Assembly (NCBI RefSeq): GCF_040546275.1
Contig: NZ_JBEPNO010000018.1
Span: forward strand, 1 to 64,000
Length of the DNA: 64,000 nucleotides
Direction of reading: 5' to 3'
Origin: Nakamurella sp040546275
GTDB taxonomy: Bacteria; Actinomycetota; Actinomycetes; Mycobacteriales; Nakamurellaceae
Below, in pieces: positions 44,563 to 53,217 of the stretch. Below the pieces are notes generated by a model. That model did no database searches and was not told where the DNA came from. It was given only the letters and a program-made list of their open reading frames with translations. Each line of letters begins with the position of its first letter. The stretch's first letter is position 1. The position numbers and the translations under genes were made by a program.

Positions 44563-45672
44563 CTACAGCGTGCGTTCGGTCGGATCCCAACCGTCCGGAA
44601 GCGGGGCCACCGGCTCGAACCGGGAATCAACCGTGACGAACGCACCGGTGTCCATGGACTCGGCCGTCGCGAACATCGCGTCCAGCACGTGCAACGCCAA
44701 ACCGCCGTTGGCACGGTGCCCGGCGCCGGCATTCCGGCCCCGGATCGTCCGGGCCATGTCGACCACGCCGATCCCCCGACCGGCCGGACGCTCGCCGGCG
44801 GCCACGACGTGGTCCTCGTCAGCGCCGGCCTTGACCAGCCGGATGTCCCCCGTGAATCGGTTCGGATCGGGCGGCACGATGGTCGCGGAGGTGCCGGTGA
44901 TCTCCAGGATCCCCACCCGTTCCAATGCGGCGTCGAAGCTGAAGGTGGCCTGCGCCTCGAGACCATTGGCGAATTCGTAGAGAGCACTGATATGGGTGGG
45001 CACGGTGACGTCGAACGACTCGCCGGCCCGCGGGCCTTCACCGATGGTCCGGGTCGGTCCCGAGGACGAGCCGAGCGCCGCCACCCTGACGACCGGTCCG
45101 AACATCTGCGCGAGCGCCGTCAGGTAGTAGGGCCCCATGTCGAACAGGGGGCCGCCCCCACGCTGGTAGAGGAAATCAGGGTTGGGGTGCCAGCGGTGCG
45201 GGCCGGCCGACTGGAACACCATCGACGCGGTCAACGGTGTGCCGATGTCGCCGCGTTCGATCATGCTGCGGGCCACCTGCAGACCGGGGCCGAGGAACGT
45301 GTCGGGCGCGGTGCCGACCAGCAGGCCCGCGGCGGCTGCCTGCGCGACCAGCGCGACGGCGTCCTCCTGTTCCGCTGCAATGGGTTTCTCGTTCCAGACG
45401 TGCTTGCCGCTGGTCAGCGCGGCGGAGGCCACCGACGCGTGGGCGGCCGGGATGGTGAGGTTGACGATCAGCTCGAGATCGTCCCGGGCCAGGGCGTCCT
45501 CGACGCTGCCGGCTTCAGGAACGCCATGTTCGTCCGCCTGCGTGCGGGCCCGGTCGGGAAACAGGTCGGCGACGAAACGTACGTCCAGGTCTGGATAGCC
45601 GGCCATGTTGGCGAGGTACTGCTCGCTGATCTTGCCGGCGCCGACCACCCCGACGACGAGGGGACCGGTCAC
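44563..45672 (-). CDS. Gfo/Idh/MocA family oxidoreductase
   Basis: 369 residues. NAD(P)-binding Rossmann domain (about 1-125; VGVVGAGKISEQYLANM) with the hallmark EKP motif in VWNEKPIA. A C-terminal alpha/beta domain (about 130-365) contains GGGPLFDMGPYYL with a typical substrate-pocket Asp-x-G-x-Y pattern. It oxidises or reduces a sugar or polyol at a hydroxyl. It lies 94 bases after a sugar phosphate isomerase-like gene in the same direction. The pair resembles inositol or sugar catabolism operons; the substrate is undefined. Confidence 0.88.
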   Translation of the reverse strand: MTGPLVVGVVGAGKISEQYLANMAGYPDLDVRFVADLFPDRARTQADEHGVPEAGSVEDALARDDLELIVNLTIPAAHASVASAALTSGKHVWNEKPIAAEQEDAVALVAQAAAAGLLVGTAPDTFLGPGLQVARSMIERGDIGTPLTASMVFQSAGPHRWHPNPDFLYQRGGGPLFDMGPYYLTALAQMFGPVVRVAALGSSSGPTRTIGEGPRAGESFDVTVPTHISALYEFANGLEAQATFSFDAALERVGILEITGTSATIVPPDPNRFTGDIRLVKAGADEDHVVAAGERPAGRGIGVVDMARTIRGRNAGAGHRANGGLALHVLDAMFATAESMDTGAFVTVDSRFEPVAPLPDGWDPTERTL

Positions 45673-45766
45673 TCCACACCGCTCTTCGCACAGGCGCTCA
45701 TGGCCACATCCACACCGCTCCTCGGTCGTTCCTCACAGCGATGCTCGCTCACCGTGCTCATCGCGC

Positions 45767-46516
45767 TCATCGGGCAAGCCCGGCGGCGAAGGCGAAGCCG
45801 CGGCGCAGGCCCTCGAAGATGTCACCCGCGTAGTCGTCGAACTCCAGCACCGGGATCTCCAGATCGGTTGCTGCCGAGACGATTTCGGCAACCGGCATGG
45901 CACCATCGCCGAGCGGCAGCTGCTCGATGTTGTTCTTGTTGATCGGCCCGTCCTTGAGGTGCAGGAACCGCACCCGGCTCCCGAGGCGACCCAGCGCGGC
46001 CGGCACGTCCTGCCCGCCGACGGCGGCCCAGTAGGTGTCCAGCTCCAGCACGATCGACGGATCGGCAAGGCCGGCGAAGACCTCGAGCGCCGGGGTTCCG
46101 TCGAGAGCGCTTTCCCACTCGAAAGCGTGGTTGTGGTAACCGATCCGCAGTCCGTAGCCAGCCGCCTTCTCGGCGGCCTTCGCCAGTTCGTCGGCGACAC
46201 CCTTGACGCCGTCAAGGGTCTGCCAACGCGCCGGGTCGATCATTGGATCGATGACGGTCTTGACGCCCACGGCTGCCGCGGCCGTGAAGACCTGGTCCAG
46301 ATCGTTGCCTGAAGCCAGCCGGGAGTGCGCGCTGGGCGCAGTCAAACCGTTGTCGTCCAGAGCTTTTCGCAGTCCGGTCGGATCGCTCACCAGATCGTAG
46401 GGCTCGACCTGGGTCAACCCGATCCCGGCCAGCGTGGCCAGGGTGCCAGGCAGATCCTGCGCCAGCTGGTTCCGGACGGAGTACAGCTGCACCGACAGTG
46501 CCGGAATGTTCGCCAT
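45767..46516 (-). CDS. Sugar phosphate isomerase/epimerase (xylose isomerase-like TIM barrel)
   Basis: 249 residues. AP-endonuclease-2/IolE-type TIM barrel: VQLYSVRNQL (start of barrel), GLTQVEPYDL, YHNHAFEWE, VLELDTYWAA and VRFLHLKDGP supply the usual metal ligands (Glu, Asp, His, Glu). It should isomerise or epimerise a sugar or cyclitol in the cytoplasm. ATG 46516 follows GGGAGAGAA. It is the first gene of a two-gene unit with the Gfo/Idh/MocA oxidoreductase. Confidence 0.87.
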   Translation of the reverse strand: MANIPALSVQLYSVRNQLAQDLPGTLATLAGIGLTQVEPYDLVSDPTGLRKALDDNGLTAPSAHSRLASGNDLDQVFTAAAAVGVKTVIDPMIDPARWQTLDGVKGVADELAKAAEKAAGYGLRIGYHNHAFEWESALDGTPALEVFAGLADPSIVLELDTYWAAVGGQDVPAALGRLGSRVRFLHLKDGPINKNNIEQLPLGDGAMPVAEIVSAATDLEIPVLEFDDYAGDIFEGLRRGFAFAAGLAR

Positions 46517-46806
46517 GTCTTGTCTTCTCTCCCTCTCACCGCGCCGTGAGGCCAGGTGGTTTGCGCGTACCCGGTGTCCCAACCTACCCACCGGCCCTCG
46601 AGACACTCCACCTCACCTCCGCCACGGAGTGCTCTCCACCCCCGGGTGGAGCGCCCCAGCTCCACCCGGACTCCACCCGCAGCCTGATGTCCCGGCGGGC
46701 CGAACCGAGCAGAGTTCTCCTCAGCGGCCAGCAGGCCGGAACAGCAGGGCCCAGCGGGATCCGGTCACCGAGATCCTCACCCAGACAGACAGAAGAGGAA
46801 GACACC

Positions 46807-47346
46807 ATGAGCGAGTTCATGACGGCACTTGTCATCAGCGGCAGCATCTTCGGAGTGATGATGCTGACCCAGTTCGGCCGCCGGGAGTACACCTGGCACA
46901 AGGTGTTGATGCCGGTGGTCTCCGTCGCCGCCTTCGGTTGGGCCTACCTCCGCGACATCCCGACCGTCGGGAACGCAGTCTGGCTCTACGTCGTCGGCAT
47001 GGCCATCGGGGCGGTCTTCGCCGTGGCGGCCACCGTCACCACCGGCATCGAAAGCGACTCCGGCAAGCTCTACACCCGCACGGGAGCCGGGTTCGTCATC
47101 ACCTGGCTGGTCGCCATGGCGCTGCGGGTCGGCTTCGTCTGGAGCGTCGACAACATCCCCAGCTTCCGCAACGGGGTCGGCACCTTCATGATGAGCCACG
47201 AGCTGGTGCAGGACTCGATCGCGCCGTTCTTCGTGCTGATGGCCCTGACCACCGTCATCGTCCGGGTCATCGCCATCAAGGTCCGGACGAACCGCATGGC
47301 CGGTGCCGCCGCCGCTCCGGCCCAGCTCGTCAACTCCGCATTCTGA
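46807..47346 (+). CDS. Small multi-pass membrane protein before a two-component system
   Basis: 179 residues with five or so membrane helices (about 5-20, 33-50, 58-78, 97-117, 135-158) and short basic loops (RREYTWHK, KVRTNRM). ATG 46807 follows GGAAG. It may belong to the CcdC/DUF1453-like group, but I am not certain. It is 52 bases before the histidine kinase in the same direction, so it may be the sensed or regulated partner. The about 290 bases upstream hold no gene I can support. Confidence 0.65.
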   Translation: MSEFMTALVISGSIFGVMMLTQFGRREYTWHKVLMPVVSVAAFGWAYLRDIPTVGNAVWLYVVGMAIGAVFAVAATVTTGIESDSGKLYTRTGAGFVITWLVAMALRVGFVWSVDNIPSFRNGVGTFMMSHELVQDSIAPFFVLMALTTVIVRVIAIKVRTNRMAGAAAAPAQLVNSAF

Positions 47347-47398
47347 TCAGCCCGGGACACGGACCAAGACGGTCACGACGAAGAACGTGGGTGCGACG

Positions 47399-48652
47399 AT
47401 GACAAGCGTGACCGATCCGGCGACACCGACACCCGTGCACACCGCGGGGACCGGGGTCGCCGGATCGGCGTCGTCGGTCTCCCCCACGGTTTCCCGGTCG
47501 GGAGCCAGGGCAGGCGGTGACCAAAGGCTGCAGCTGGCGTTCTCCGTCGTCGTGGTGACGGGCACGTGGATCTCGCTGCTGCCACTCCGGTTCAGCGGCC
47601 TGGATCTGCTCGTAGTGATGCTCCTGGTCATCAACACGGCGTTCCAGCTGGCAAGGCACCTGCCGGAGGGCTCCGTCCCCCGCCATTTCGACCTGCCGCT
47701 CCTGTGCGTCTGGACGGTCCTCGCTGCGGCCCTGCTGAGCGTCCGATCCTTGGGCTGGGCCTCGGCTTTCGCCTACGTGGCCGCCGGCCACGCCGGCTAT
47801 CGACTGCCGGCACGGCAGGCCCTCGCCGTTGCCACTCTCGGCGGGGTGCTGTCCGCCGTCGGCCTACGAGTGGCACAGGCCCAGGGTGTCTCCGGATGGC
47901 CCTGGCTGCTCGGCCTGACGGTCGCCCTTCCGGTCTTCCTGGGGATGGCCAACCGATCCAGGGATGAGGCGATGAACAGCGCCATCGACGCGGCACGATC
48001 GGCCCAGCGGGCCGCCGAATCCGAGGCCAGGGAGGAAGCGCTGGCCGAACGGGCCCGCATCTCCCGTGACATCCACGATGTCCTCGCGCACTCGCTGTCC
48101 GGCGTCAGCATGCAGCTCGAACTCAGCGAGATGTTGCTGGACAACGGGGACGAGACCCGGGCCAGGGAGGCGATCGGCAACGCCCGCAGCATGGTCCGCG
48201 AGGGCATGGCGGAGGCGAGGCGGGCGGTCACCACCCTGCGCGCCGAGACGTTGCCGCTGGCCCAGACCCTGCAGGCTCAGTTCTGGGGTTCCGGTGATGT
48301 CACCGTGGTTGGCGAGGCGTCTTCGAAGGGTGCCGAACTCCCGGTCGAGGCCGCCCAGACCCTGGTCCGGGCGGCTCAGGAGGCGCTGACCAACGCCCGT
48401 CGTCATGCCCCCGGCGCCCCGATCGACGTCCGACTCGAGTACGGCGACGGGCTCGTCGGTCTGCAGATCGACAACGGTCCCGCGCCTTCTGCCGTGGGTT
48501 CGGCAGACGCCGCCAGGTCGCCGGGCTCCGGGATGGGTCTGGTCGGGATGCGCGAGCGGGCTGCCCTTCTCGGCGGCCGGGTGGAGGCCGGACCGATCCT
48601 GGAGGGCCCGATGGCAGGTGGATGGCGGATCATGATGACCCTGCCGCGCTGA
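47399..48652 (+). CDS. NarL-type sensor histidine kinase
   Basis: 417 residues. Five or six membrane helices (about 45-185) form the sensor. HisKA_3 dimerisation box RISRDIHDVLAHSLSGVSMQLE (His near 220) contains the phosphorylated His. The HATPase_c domain (about 305-415) has AQEALTNARRHAP (N box) and GSGMGLVGMRERAALLGG (G box). The partner response regulator begins 98 bases downstream. ATG 47399 chosen; no strong ribosome-binding site. Signal unknown; an associated membrane protein lies just upstream. Confidence 0.88.
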   Translation: MTSVTDPATPTPVHTAGTGVAGSASSVSPTVSRSGARAGGDQRLQLAFSVVVVTGTWISLLPLRFSGLDLLVVMLLVINTAFQLARHLPEGSVPRHFDLPLLCVWTVLAAALLSVRSLGWASAFAYVAAGHAGYRLPARQALAVATLGGVLSAVGLRVAQAQGVSGWPWLLGLTVALPVFLGMANRSRDEAMNSAIDAARSAQRAAESEAREEALAERARISRDIHDVLAHSLSGVSMQLELSEMLLDNGDETRAREAIGNARSMVREGMAEARRAVTTLRAETLPLAQTLQAQFWGSGDVTVVGEASSKGAELPVEAAQTLVRAAQEALTNARRHAPGAPIDVRLEYGDGLVGLQIDNGPAPSAVGSADAARSPGSGMGLVGMRERAALLGGRVEAGPILEGPMAGGWRIMMTLPR

Positions 48653-48749
48653 CCGGCCGTCAACCACCAGGATCGCCATCCACCACCGCCGACATCCAGC
48701 CCCGCCCAGCACCGCCGACATCCAGCACCGACGACGAACGTGAGCCAAG

Positions 48750-49496
48750 ATGACCGAGTCCTCCAGCCCGACGGGCACCGAACCGGACCTGCGGCTGATC
48801 GTCGCGGACGACCAGGCGTCGATCCGCGAGGCCCTGGCGATGATGCTGGACATGACGCCCGGACTCAGCGTGGTGGCGACTGCCGCCGACGGCGAGGAGG
48901 CAGTGGCAAGAACGGCCGAACACCGACCGGACGTCGTGCTGATGGATCTGCGAATGCCCAAGATGGACGGCATCGCCGCAACCACGGCGATTGTCGCCGC
49001 GCATCCCGACATCGCCGTGGTCGTTCTGACGACCTTCGATGACGACGCGTCGATCATCGCGGCCCTGGGCGCCGGAGCGCGGGGCTACCTGACCAAACAG
49101 GCCGGGCGCGCCGACATCGCTCGTGCCGTGAGGGCTGCCGCGGCCGGGCAGGCCGTGCTCGATACGGCGGTCCAGGCCCGCCTGGTCGCCGCGGCCACCG
49201 GTGGTCCCGCCAGCGTCATGAGAGCCCGCCCGGCAGAGGCCGAGCTAGGCCCGACGCCGGCGGCCGCAAAGGCTTCGGCTTCTGGAAAGCCCGACCCGCT
49301 GCCGGACGGGCTGTCTGCCAGGGAAGGTGAGGTGCTGGCGTTGATAGCGGCCGGCCGCTCGAACCGGGAGATCGCCGCATCGCTGTTCGTCAGCGAGGCC
49401 ACCGTCAAGACCCACGTCAACAACATCTTCGGCAAGGCCGGTCTTCGTGACCGCGCCCAGGCCGTTCACTACGCCTTCACCCGGGGCATGGTCTGA
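48750..49496 (+). CDS. NarL/LuxR-type response regulator
   Basis: 248 residues. Receiver domain (about 13-130) with acidic pair VADDQ, phospho-acceptor Asp in VVLMDLRMPKMDG, and Thr/Lys in VVLTTF and YLTKQ. An Ala/Pro-rich linker of about 40 residues is longer than usual. LuxR helix-turn-helix at about 185-245 (LSAREGEVLALIAAGRSNREIA, SEATVKTHVNNIFGKAGLRDRAQAV). It should bind DNA when phosphorylated by the kinase just upstream. Tandem 15-bp repeats begin at its stop codon. Confidence 0.92.
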   Translation: MTESSSPTGTEPDLRLIVADDQASIREALAMMLDMTPGLSVVATAADGEEAVARTAEHRPDVVLMDLRMPKMDGIAATTAIVAAHPDIAVVVLTTFDDDASIIAALGAGARGYLTKQAGRADIARAVRAAAAGQAVLDTAVQARLVAAATGGPASVMRARPAEAELGPTPAAAKASASGKPDPLPDGLSAREGEVLALIAAGRSNREIAASLFVSEATVKTHVNNIFGKAGLRDRAQAVHYAFTRGMV

Positions 49497-49545
49497 GGCA
49501 ACATGGTGTGAGGCAGCATGGTCTGAGGCAGCATGGTCCGAGGCA
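49486..49545. repeat. Four tandem 15-bp repeats at the 3' end of the response regulator gene
   Basis: Units GCATGGTCTGAGGCA (49486, 49516), ACATGGTGTGAGGCA (49501) and GCATGGTCCGAGGCA (49531). The first contains the gene's final codons and stop, so the array is a duplication of the gene end. Confidence 0.8.
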
Positions 49546-49658
49546 GCCGATCTGAACGAAGTCCGAACATTTTGCCGCGCAAAGCTGAACAGCGCAGCGA
49601 CACAGTGAACTAGATCCGGCGCGTGGCCGGCGCGAACCAACACACCCTGGAGAACATC

Positions 49659-50213
49659 ATGTTGAAGAAGATCGCCTTGGTCGGCGGCATTGTCGCAGTG
49701 GCTGGACTCGGTGTCGGCGGCGCTGCGTGGGCCGAATCGAACTCGTCGGCTTCGCAGGCGGTCGCCTCGACGTCAGCCTCGGACGACTCGGTCGTGCCGG
49801 CCGTCGACACCGTCACCACCGCGTCACCCGGGGCCCCCGGAACGACCGCCGTCGGGAAGGCCGCGAAAGGCCGCGAGCACAAGGGCAAACACCGCGGCCT
49901 GGTCAAGCGTCTGGAGAAGGTCAGCCATGCCCAGTGGGTCAGCAAGGACGGCAAGACCGGCAGCTTCGTCACACATGACGCCGTACGCGGCAGCGTCACC
50001 GCCGTTTCGGCCGGCTCGATCACCATCAAGGCCACCGACGGCACGTCCGAGACGTACGTGGTGAACGGCTCGACGAAGGTGCACGTCAAAGGCGACAAGG
50101 GCACCACGTCCACGGTTGCGAAGGTCAAGGTAGGCGATCAGGTCGGCGTGTTGGGTACAGGCGCCACGACGAGAACCGCCACCCAGATCCGCGACCGCGG
50201 CGTCACGAAGTAG
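49659..50213 (+). CDS. Secreted DUF5666-like protein
   Basis: 184 residues. Signal peptide MLKKIALVGGIVAVAGLGVGGAAWA (cleavage about 25), a Ser/Ala/Thr-rich stretch, a basic segment (KGREHKGKHRGLVKRLEKV, about 80-98) and a beta domain. The beta domain reads RGSVTAVSAGSITIKATDG, TYVVNGSTKVHV, VKVGDQVGVLGTG and resembles DUF5666. GGAGA precedes the ATG. Probably exported; function unknown. It follows the two-component system and might be its target, but it has its own upstream gap with 15-bp repeats. Confidence 0.7.
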   Translation: MLKKIALVGGIVAVAGLGVGGAAWAESNSSASQAVASTSASDDSVVPAVDTVTTASPGAPGTTAVGKAAKGREHKGKHRGLVKRLEKVSHAQWVSKDGKTGSFVTHDAVRGSVTAVSAGSITIKATDGTSETYVVNGSTKVHVKGDKGTTSTVAKVKVGDQVGVLGTGATTRTATQIRDRGVTK

Positions 50214-50249
50214 GCGCTGTCTCCTCGATCGCGTCCGGCCGGCCTCAGG

Positions 50250-51266
50250 TCAGTTGGCCGTGAACCGATAGACGGAGCGGTTACGGTACTCCTGGCCGGG
50301 CCGCAGCACCGTGTTGGGGAAGTGCGAGTGGTTCACCGAATCGGGCAGGTGCTGCGGCTCCAGGCAGAATGCGTCACCCTGCCGGAGCGTCGCACCTGCC
50401 CTGGTGACGATGGCCCCGTCGAGGGAGTTGCCGGTGTAGAACTGGACGCTCGGCTGGTCGGTGAACAGCTCCAGGATCCGGCCGGTGCTGTGATCGAAAG
50501 CTCTTGCTGCCAGACGCATACCGTCGTACTCACCGCCGGAACCGTCGAGAACGTAGGCGTGGTCGTGTCCACGCACCAGGAGCATCTGCGGATGCGCTGC
50601 ACGCCAACGCTTGCCGATCAGATTGGGCTGACGGAAGTCCAGCGGCGTGCCGGCGACGTCGAGTAGCTCACCGGTCGGGATGAAATCGGCGTTCACCTCG
50701 GCGAAACGGTCGGCGAACACGGTGACCTCGTGGTCCGCCACCGAGCTCGGCACGCCCGAGAGGTTCAGGTAGACGTGGTTCGTCAGGTTGACCGGCGTCG
50801 GGGCGTCGGTGATGGCGCGGTAGTCGACCGTGAGGTCCGTTCCCGACACGGTGAAGACGACGGACACGTCCAGGTTGCCGGGGAAGCCCATCTCGCCGTC
50901 CGGGCTGGTGCGGCGCAGGGTCACGCTCATGTCATCGGCGGTCTCGACGACCGGTTCCACCTCCCACTCGCGCGTCTCGAACCCGGCGGGACCGCCGTGC
51001 AGCGCGGTGTTCCCGTGATTCAGCGGCACCGTGTGGGTGCGGCCGTCGAGCTCGAAGGTGCCGCGGTCGATGCGGTTCGCGTAGCGGCCGATCGTCGCGC
51101 CCTGATAGGTCGTGTCGGTGCGCCAGCCCATCGGGTCGTCGAAACCCATGGCCACGTCAGCGAATTCGCCGTGGCGGTCAGGTGTGCGGATGTACCCGAG
51201 CCTGGCTCCGTACCCGACGATCCCGACGGACAGACCGGCGCTGGACAGTTCCGCATCGACGGACAA
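50250..51266 (-). CDS. galM: Aldose 1-epimerase (mutarotase)
   Basis: 338 residues. Interconverts alpha and beta anomers of aldoses such as galactose or glucose. GRYANRIDRGTFELDG, LHGGPAGFETREW (His), the catalytic-His segment NLTNHVYLNLSG, RGHDHAYVLDG and the catalytic-Glu segment FCLEPQHLPDSVN are all present. TTG start at 51266 has AAGGAG seven bases upstream. No sugar-uptake genes adjoin it. Confidence 0.9.
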   Translation of the reverse strand: MSVDAELSSAGLSVGIVGYGARLGYIRTPDRHGEFADVAMGFDDPMGWRTDTTYQGATIGRYANRIDRGTFELDGRTHTVPLNHGNTALHGGPAGFETREWEVEPVVETADDMSVTLRRTSPDGEMGFPGNLDVSVVFTVSGTDLTVDYRAITDAPTPVNLTNHVYLNLSGVPSSVADHEVTVFADRFAEVNADFIPTGELLDVAGTPLDFRQPNLIGKRWRAAHPQMLLVRGHDHAYVLDGSGGEYDGMRLAARAFDHSTGRILELFTDQPSVQFYTGNSLDGAIVTRAGATLRQGDAFCLEPQHLPDSVNHSHFPNTVLRPGQEYRNRSVYRFTAN

Positions 51267-51486
51267 CGGTTGCTCCTTCTTGCTGTTTGCACCCCTGAAA
51301 ACGACGGACCGCCGGCGGTGACGACCGGCAGGCCCGCGCCAGCCTAGACGAGGGAGACCGACTCGATCACGCGCGCGACTTGCAGCACCAGCCCGAAGAC
51401 GCCAGGAGGAAAAAGATGCCGCGAAAGCGGCTTACCGGACATATAGCCCACCCGCTCTGTGTGGCACGAGTGCGACGGTGACGCAC

Positions 51487-51744
51487 ATGACCACCATCGC
51501 ATCTCGCGACCTCCGAAACCACACCGCCGAAGTCTTACGGCAGGTGGCCGGAGGGACCCGTGTGACGATCACGGTCAACGGCAGGGCCGTGGCCGAGATC
51601 GCCCCGGTGCGCGTTACCCGCCCCCAGTTCTTCGCCAAGGCTGATCTGGTCGAGTTGCTCACCCGACATCAGGCCGACCCCGGGTTGGCGAGGGATCTGG
51701 AGATGCTCGCCGGTGACACCACCGACGAACTCGATGCCCGGTGA
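51487..51744 (+). CDS. Phd/YefM-family antitoxin
   Basis: 85 residues from ATG 51487 (GTG 51478 possible). The N-terminal Phd fold TIASRDLRNHTAEVLRQVAGG and TITVNGRAVAEIAPV binds operator DNA. The acidic C-terminus (DLEMLAGDTTDELDAR) should wrap the toxin. Its stop overlaps the GTG of the PIN-domain gene (GTGA), the classical type II toxin-antitoxin layout. The operon is expected to be repressed by its own antitoxin-toxin complex. Confidence 0.85.
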   Translation: MTTIASRDLRNHTAEVLRQVAGGTRVTITVNGRAVAEIAPVRVTRPQFFAKADLVELLTRHQADPGLARDLEMLAGDTTDELDAR

Positions 51745-52142
51745 GCGCCCGCCCCGGGTTACTCGACACCAGCGTGCTGATCGCACCGGAGTCGGGTCGA
51801 CGTCTCGACTTCGACTCGCTCCCCGAGGAAACCGCGATCAGTGTGGTGACGGTTGCCGAACTGCACACCGGCGTACTTGCGGCCGCCGACACAGCCACCC
51901 GGGCGCTGCGCCTGTCGACCCTCGAAGCCGCTTCGGCCGTCGAGGTGTTGCCCATCACCGCAGAAGCAGGCCGATGGTGGGCCGAGATGCGAGTGCGACT
52001 CGCGGAACAAGATCGACGCGCCAAGATCAACGATCTCTGGATTGCTGCCGTGGCCAAGGCCAACGGGATGGACGTCATCACCCAGGACGATGACTTCGAT
52101 GTCATCGAGCAGGCCGGCGGTCCGTCCGTCATCCGGGTTTGA
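51741..52142 (+). CDS. VapC-type PIN domain ribonuclease toxin
   Basis: 133 residues. PIN domain with the four acidic metal ligands: LLDTSVLI (Asp about 9), VAELHTG (Glu about 39), INDLWIAAVA (Asp about 97) and ITQDDDFDVI (Asp about 115). Family members cleave tRNA or rRNA and stop growth when released from the antitoxin. GTG start overlaps the antitoxin gene by four bases. Confidence 0.88.
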   Translation: MSARPGLLDTSVLIAPESGRRLDFDSLPEETAISVVTVAELHTGVLAAADTATRALRLSTLEAASAVEVLPITAEAGRWWAEMRVRLAEQDRRAKINDLWIAAVAKANGMDVITQDDDFDVIEQAGGPSVIRV

Positions 52143-52218
52143 GGTCGGTCCCGCAGCGTCGGGACTCGAACCCACCGGCTGCGAGAGACGCGGCCGTGAT
52201 CCGTGCTAACCATGAAGG

Positions 52219-53211
52219 GTGACCGACGCACCCCCTGACGCTCCGAAGGAGCGCTCCGCATCCCGCCTGCCGATCCCCAGCAGTGGAGGTGACGCAGAGA
52301 CCCTGACGACGGTGATCATCGCGTTCGCCGCGAATCTCCTGGTGGCGATAGCCAAGTCGGTCGCGGCCCTGATCACCGGATCGGCGTCCCTGCTCGCCGA
52401 GGCCGCGCACTCCTGGGCCGACACCGGCAACGAGATCTTCCTGCTGGTGGCCAACAAGCGGGCGAAGATCCCGGCCGACGAGGACCATCCGCTGGGCCAC
52501 GGCCGCGAGGCCTACGTCTGGTCGATGTTCGCGGCGCTGGGACTCTTCGCTGCCGGGTCGGCGGTCTCCATCACCCACGGCGTCAGCGAGCTGATCGACC
52601 CGACCCCCGCCGAAAACTTCACCGTCGGGTACATCGTCCTGGCCATCTCCTTCGTGCTGGAGGGGATCTCGTTCCTGCAGTCGGCGCGGCAGGCCAACGG
52701 CGAGGCCGGCAAGTTCGACCGTGACCTCCTCGAGCACATCCTGGCGACGTCGGATCCCACCTTGCGGGCCGTCTTCGCGGAGGATTCGGCCGCGCTGATC
52801 GGGTTGGTGGTGGCGGCTGCGGGGCTGGCCGCCCATCAGATCACCGGCTCGGCAGCGCCGGACGCCATCGCCTCGATCGTCATCGGCGTGCTGCTGGGCT
52901 GGGTGGCATTCATCCTGATCAACCGCAACCGCCGGTTCCTGGTGGGCGAGGTCGCGGACCCGCGGGTGCGCGACTCCGTCCTCGAGTCTCTGCAGAACAT
53001 GCCCGAGATCGCCCGGGTCACCTACCTCCGACTGGAGATCGTCGGCCCGAGACAGGTCAGCCTGATTGCCGATGTCGATCTCACCGGCGACGACCAGGAA
53101 TCGCGGCTCGCCGTCCGACTCCGGGCGCTGGAAGCCCGTCTCACCGAGACGCCGGCGGTCGTCGGCGCCGTGCTCAGCCTGTCGGCGCCCGACGAACCGT
53201 CGCTGGCCTGA
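52219..53211 (+). CDS. Cation diffusion facilitator (CDF) transporter
   Basis: 330 residues. Exports divalent cations such as Zn, Fe, Mn or Co in exchange for protons. Membrane domain (about 28-235). Helix 2 metal site AEAAHSWADTGNE (H-x3-D) and helix 5 site FAEDSAALIGL (E/D-x3); a GHGREAYVWS loop follows helix 2. C-terminal cytoplasmic domain about 240-320. Possibly leaderless: TAACCA lies eight bases before the GTG start. It converges with the MATE gene (six-base gap). Confidence 0.87.
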   Translation: MTDAPPDAPKERSASRLPIPSSGGDAETLTTVIIAFAANLLVAIAKSVAALITGSASLLAEAAHSWADTGNEIFLLVANKRAKIPADEDHPLGHGREAYVWSMFAALGLFAAGSAVSITHGVSELIDPTPAENFTVGYIVLAISFVLEGISFLQSARQANGEAGKFDRDLLEHILATSDPTLRAVFAEDSAALIGLVVAAAGLAAHQITGSAAPDAIASIVIGVLLGWVAFILINRNRRFLVGEVADPRVRDSVLESLQNMPEIARVTYLRLEIVGPRQVSLIADVDLTGDDQESRLAVRLRALEARLTETPAVVGAVLSLSAPDEPSLA

Positions 53212-53217
53212 CCTCGC

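Noticed and set aside
48660..48745. Short direct repeats CACCGCCGACATCCAGC between kinase and regulator
   Set aside because: Only two copies in GC-rich spacer; no recognisable site or structure.
52137..52215. tRNA-like sequence on the minus strand (GGGTTCGAGTCCC T-arm, GGTTAGCACG)
   Set aside because: Only the T-loop fits; the T-stem has four pairs, no matching 5' acceptor strand or proper anticodon stem is found, and there is no CCA. At most a remnant.
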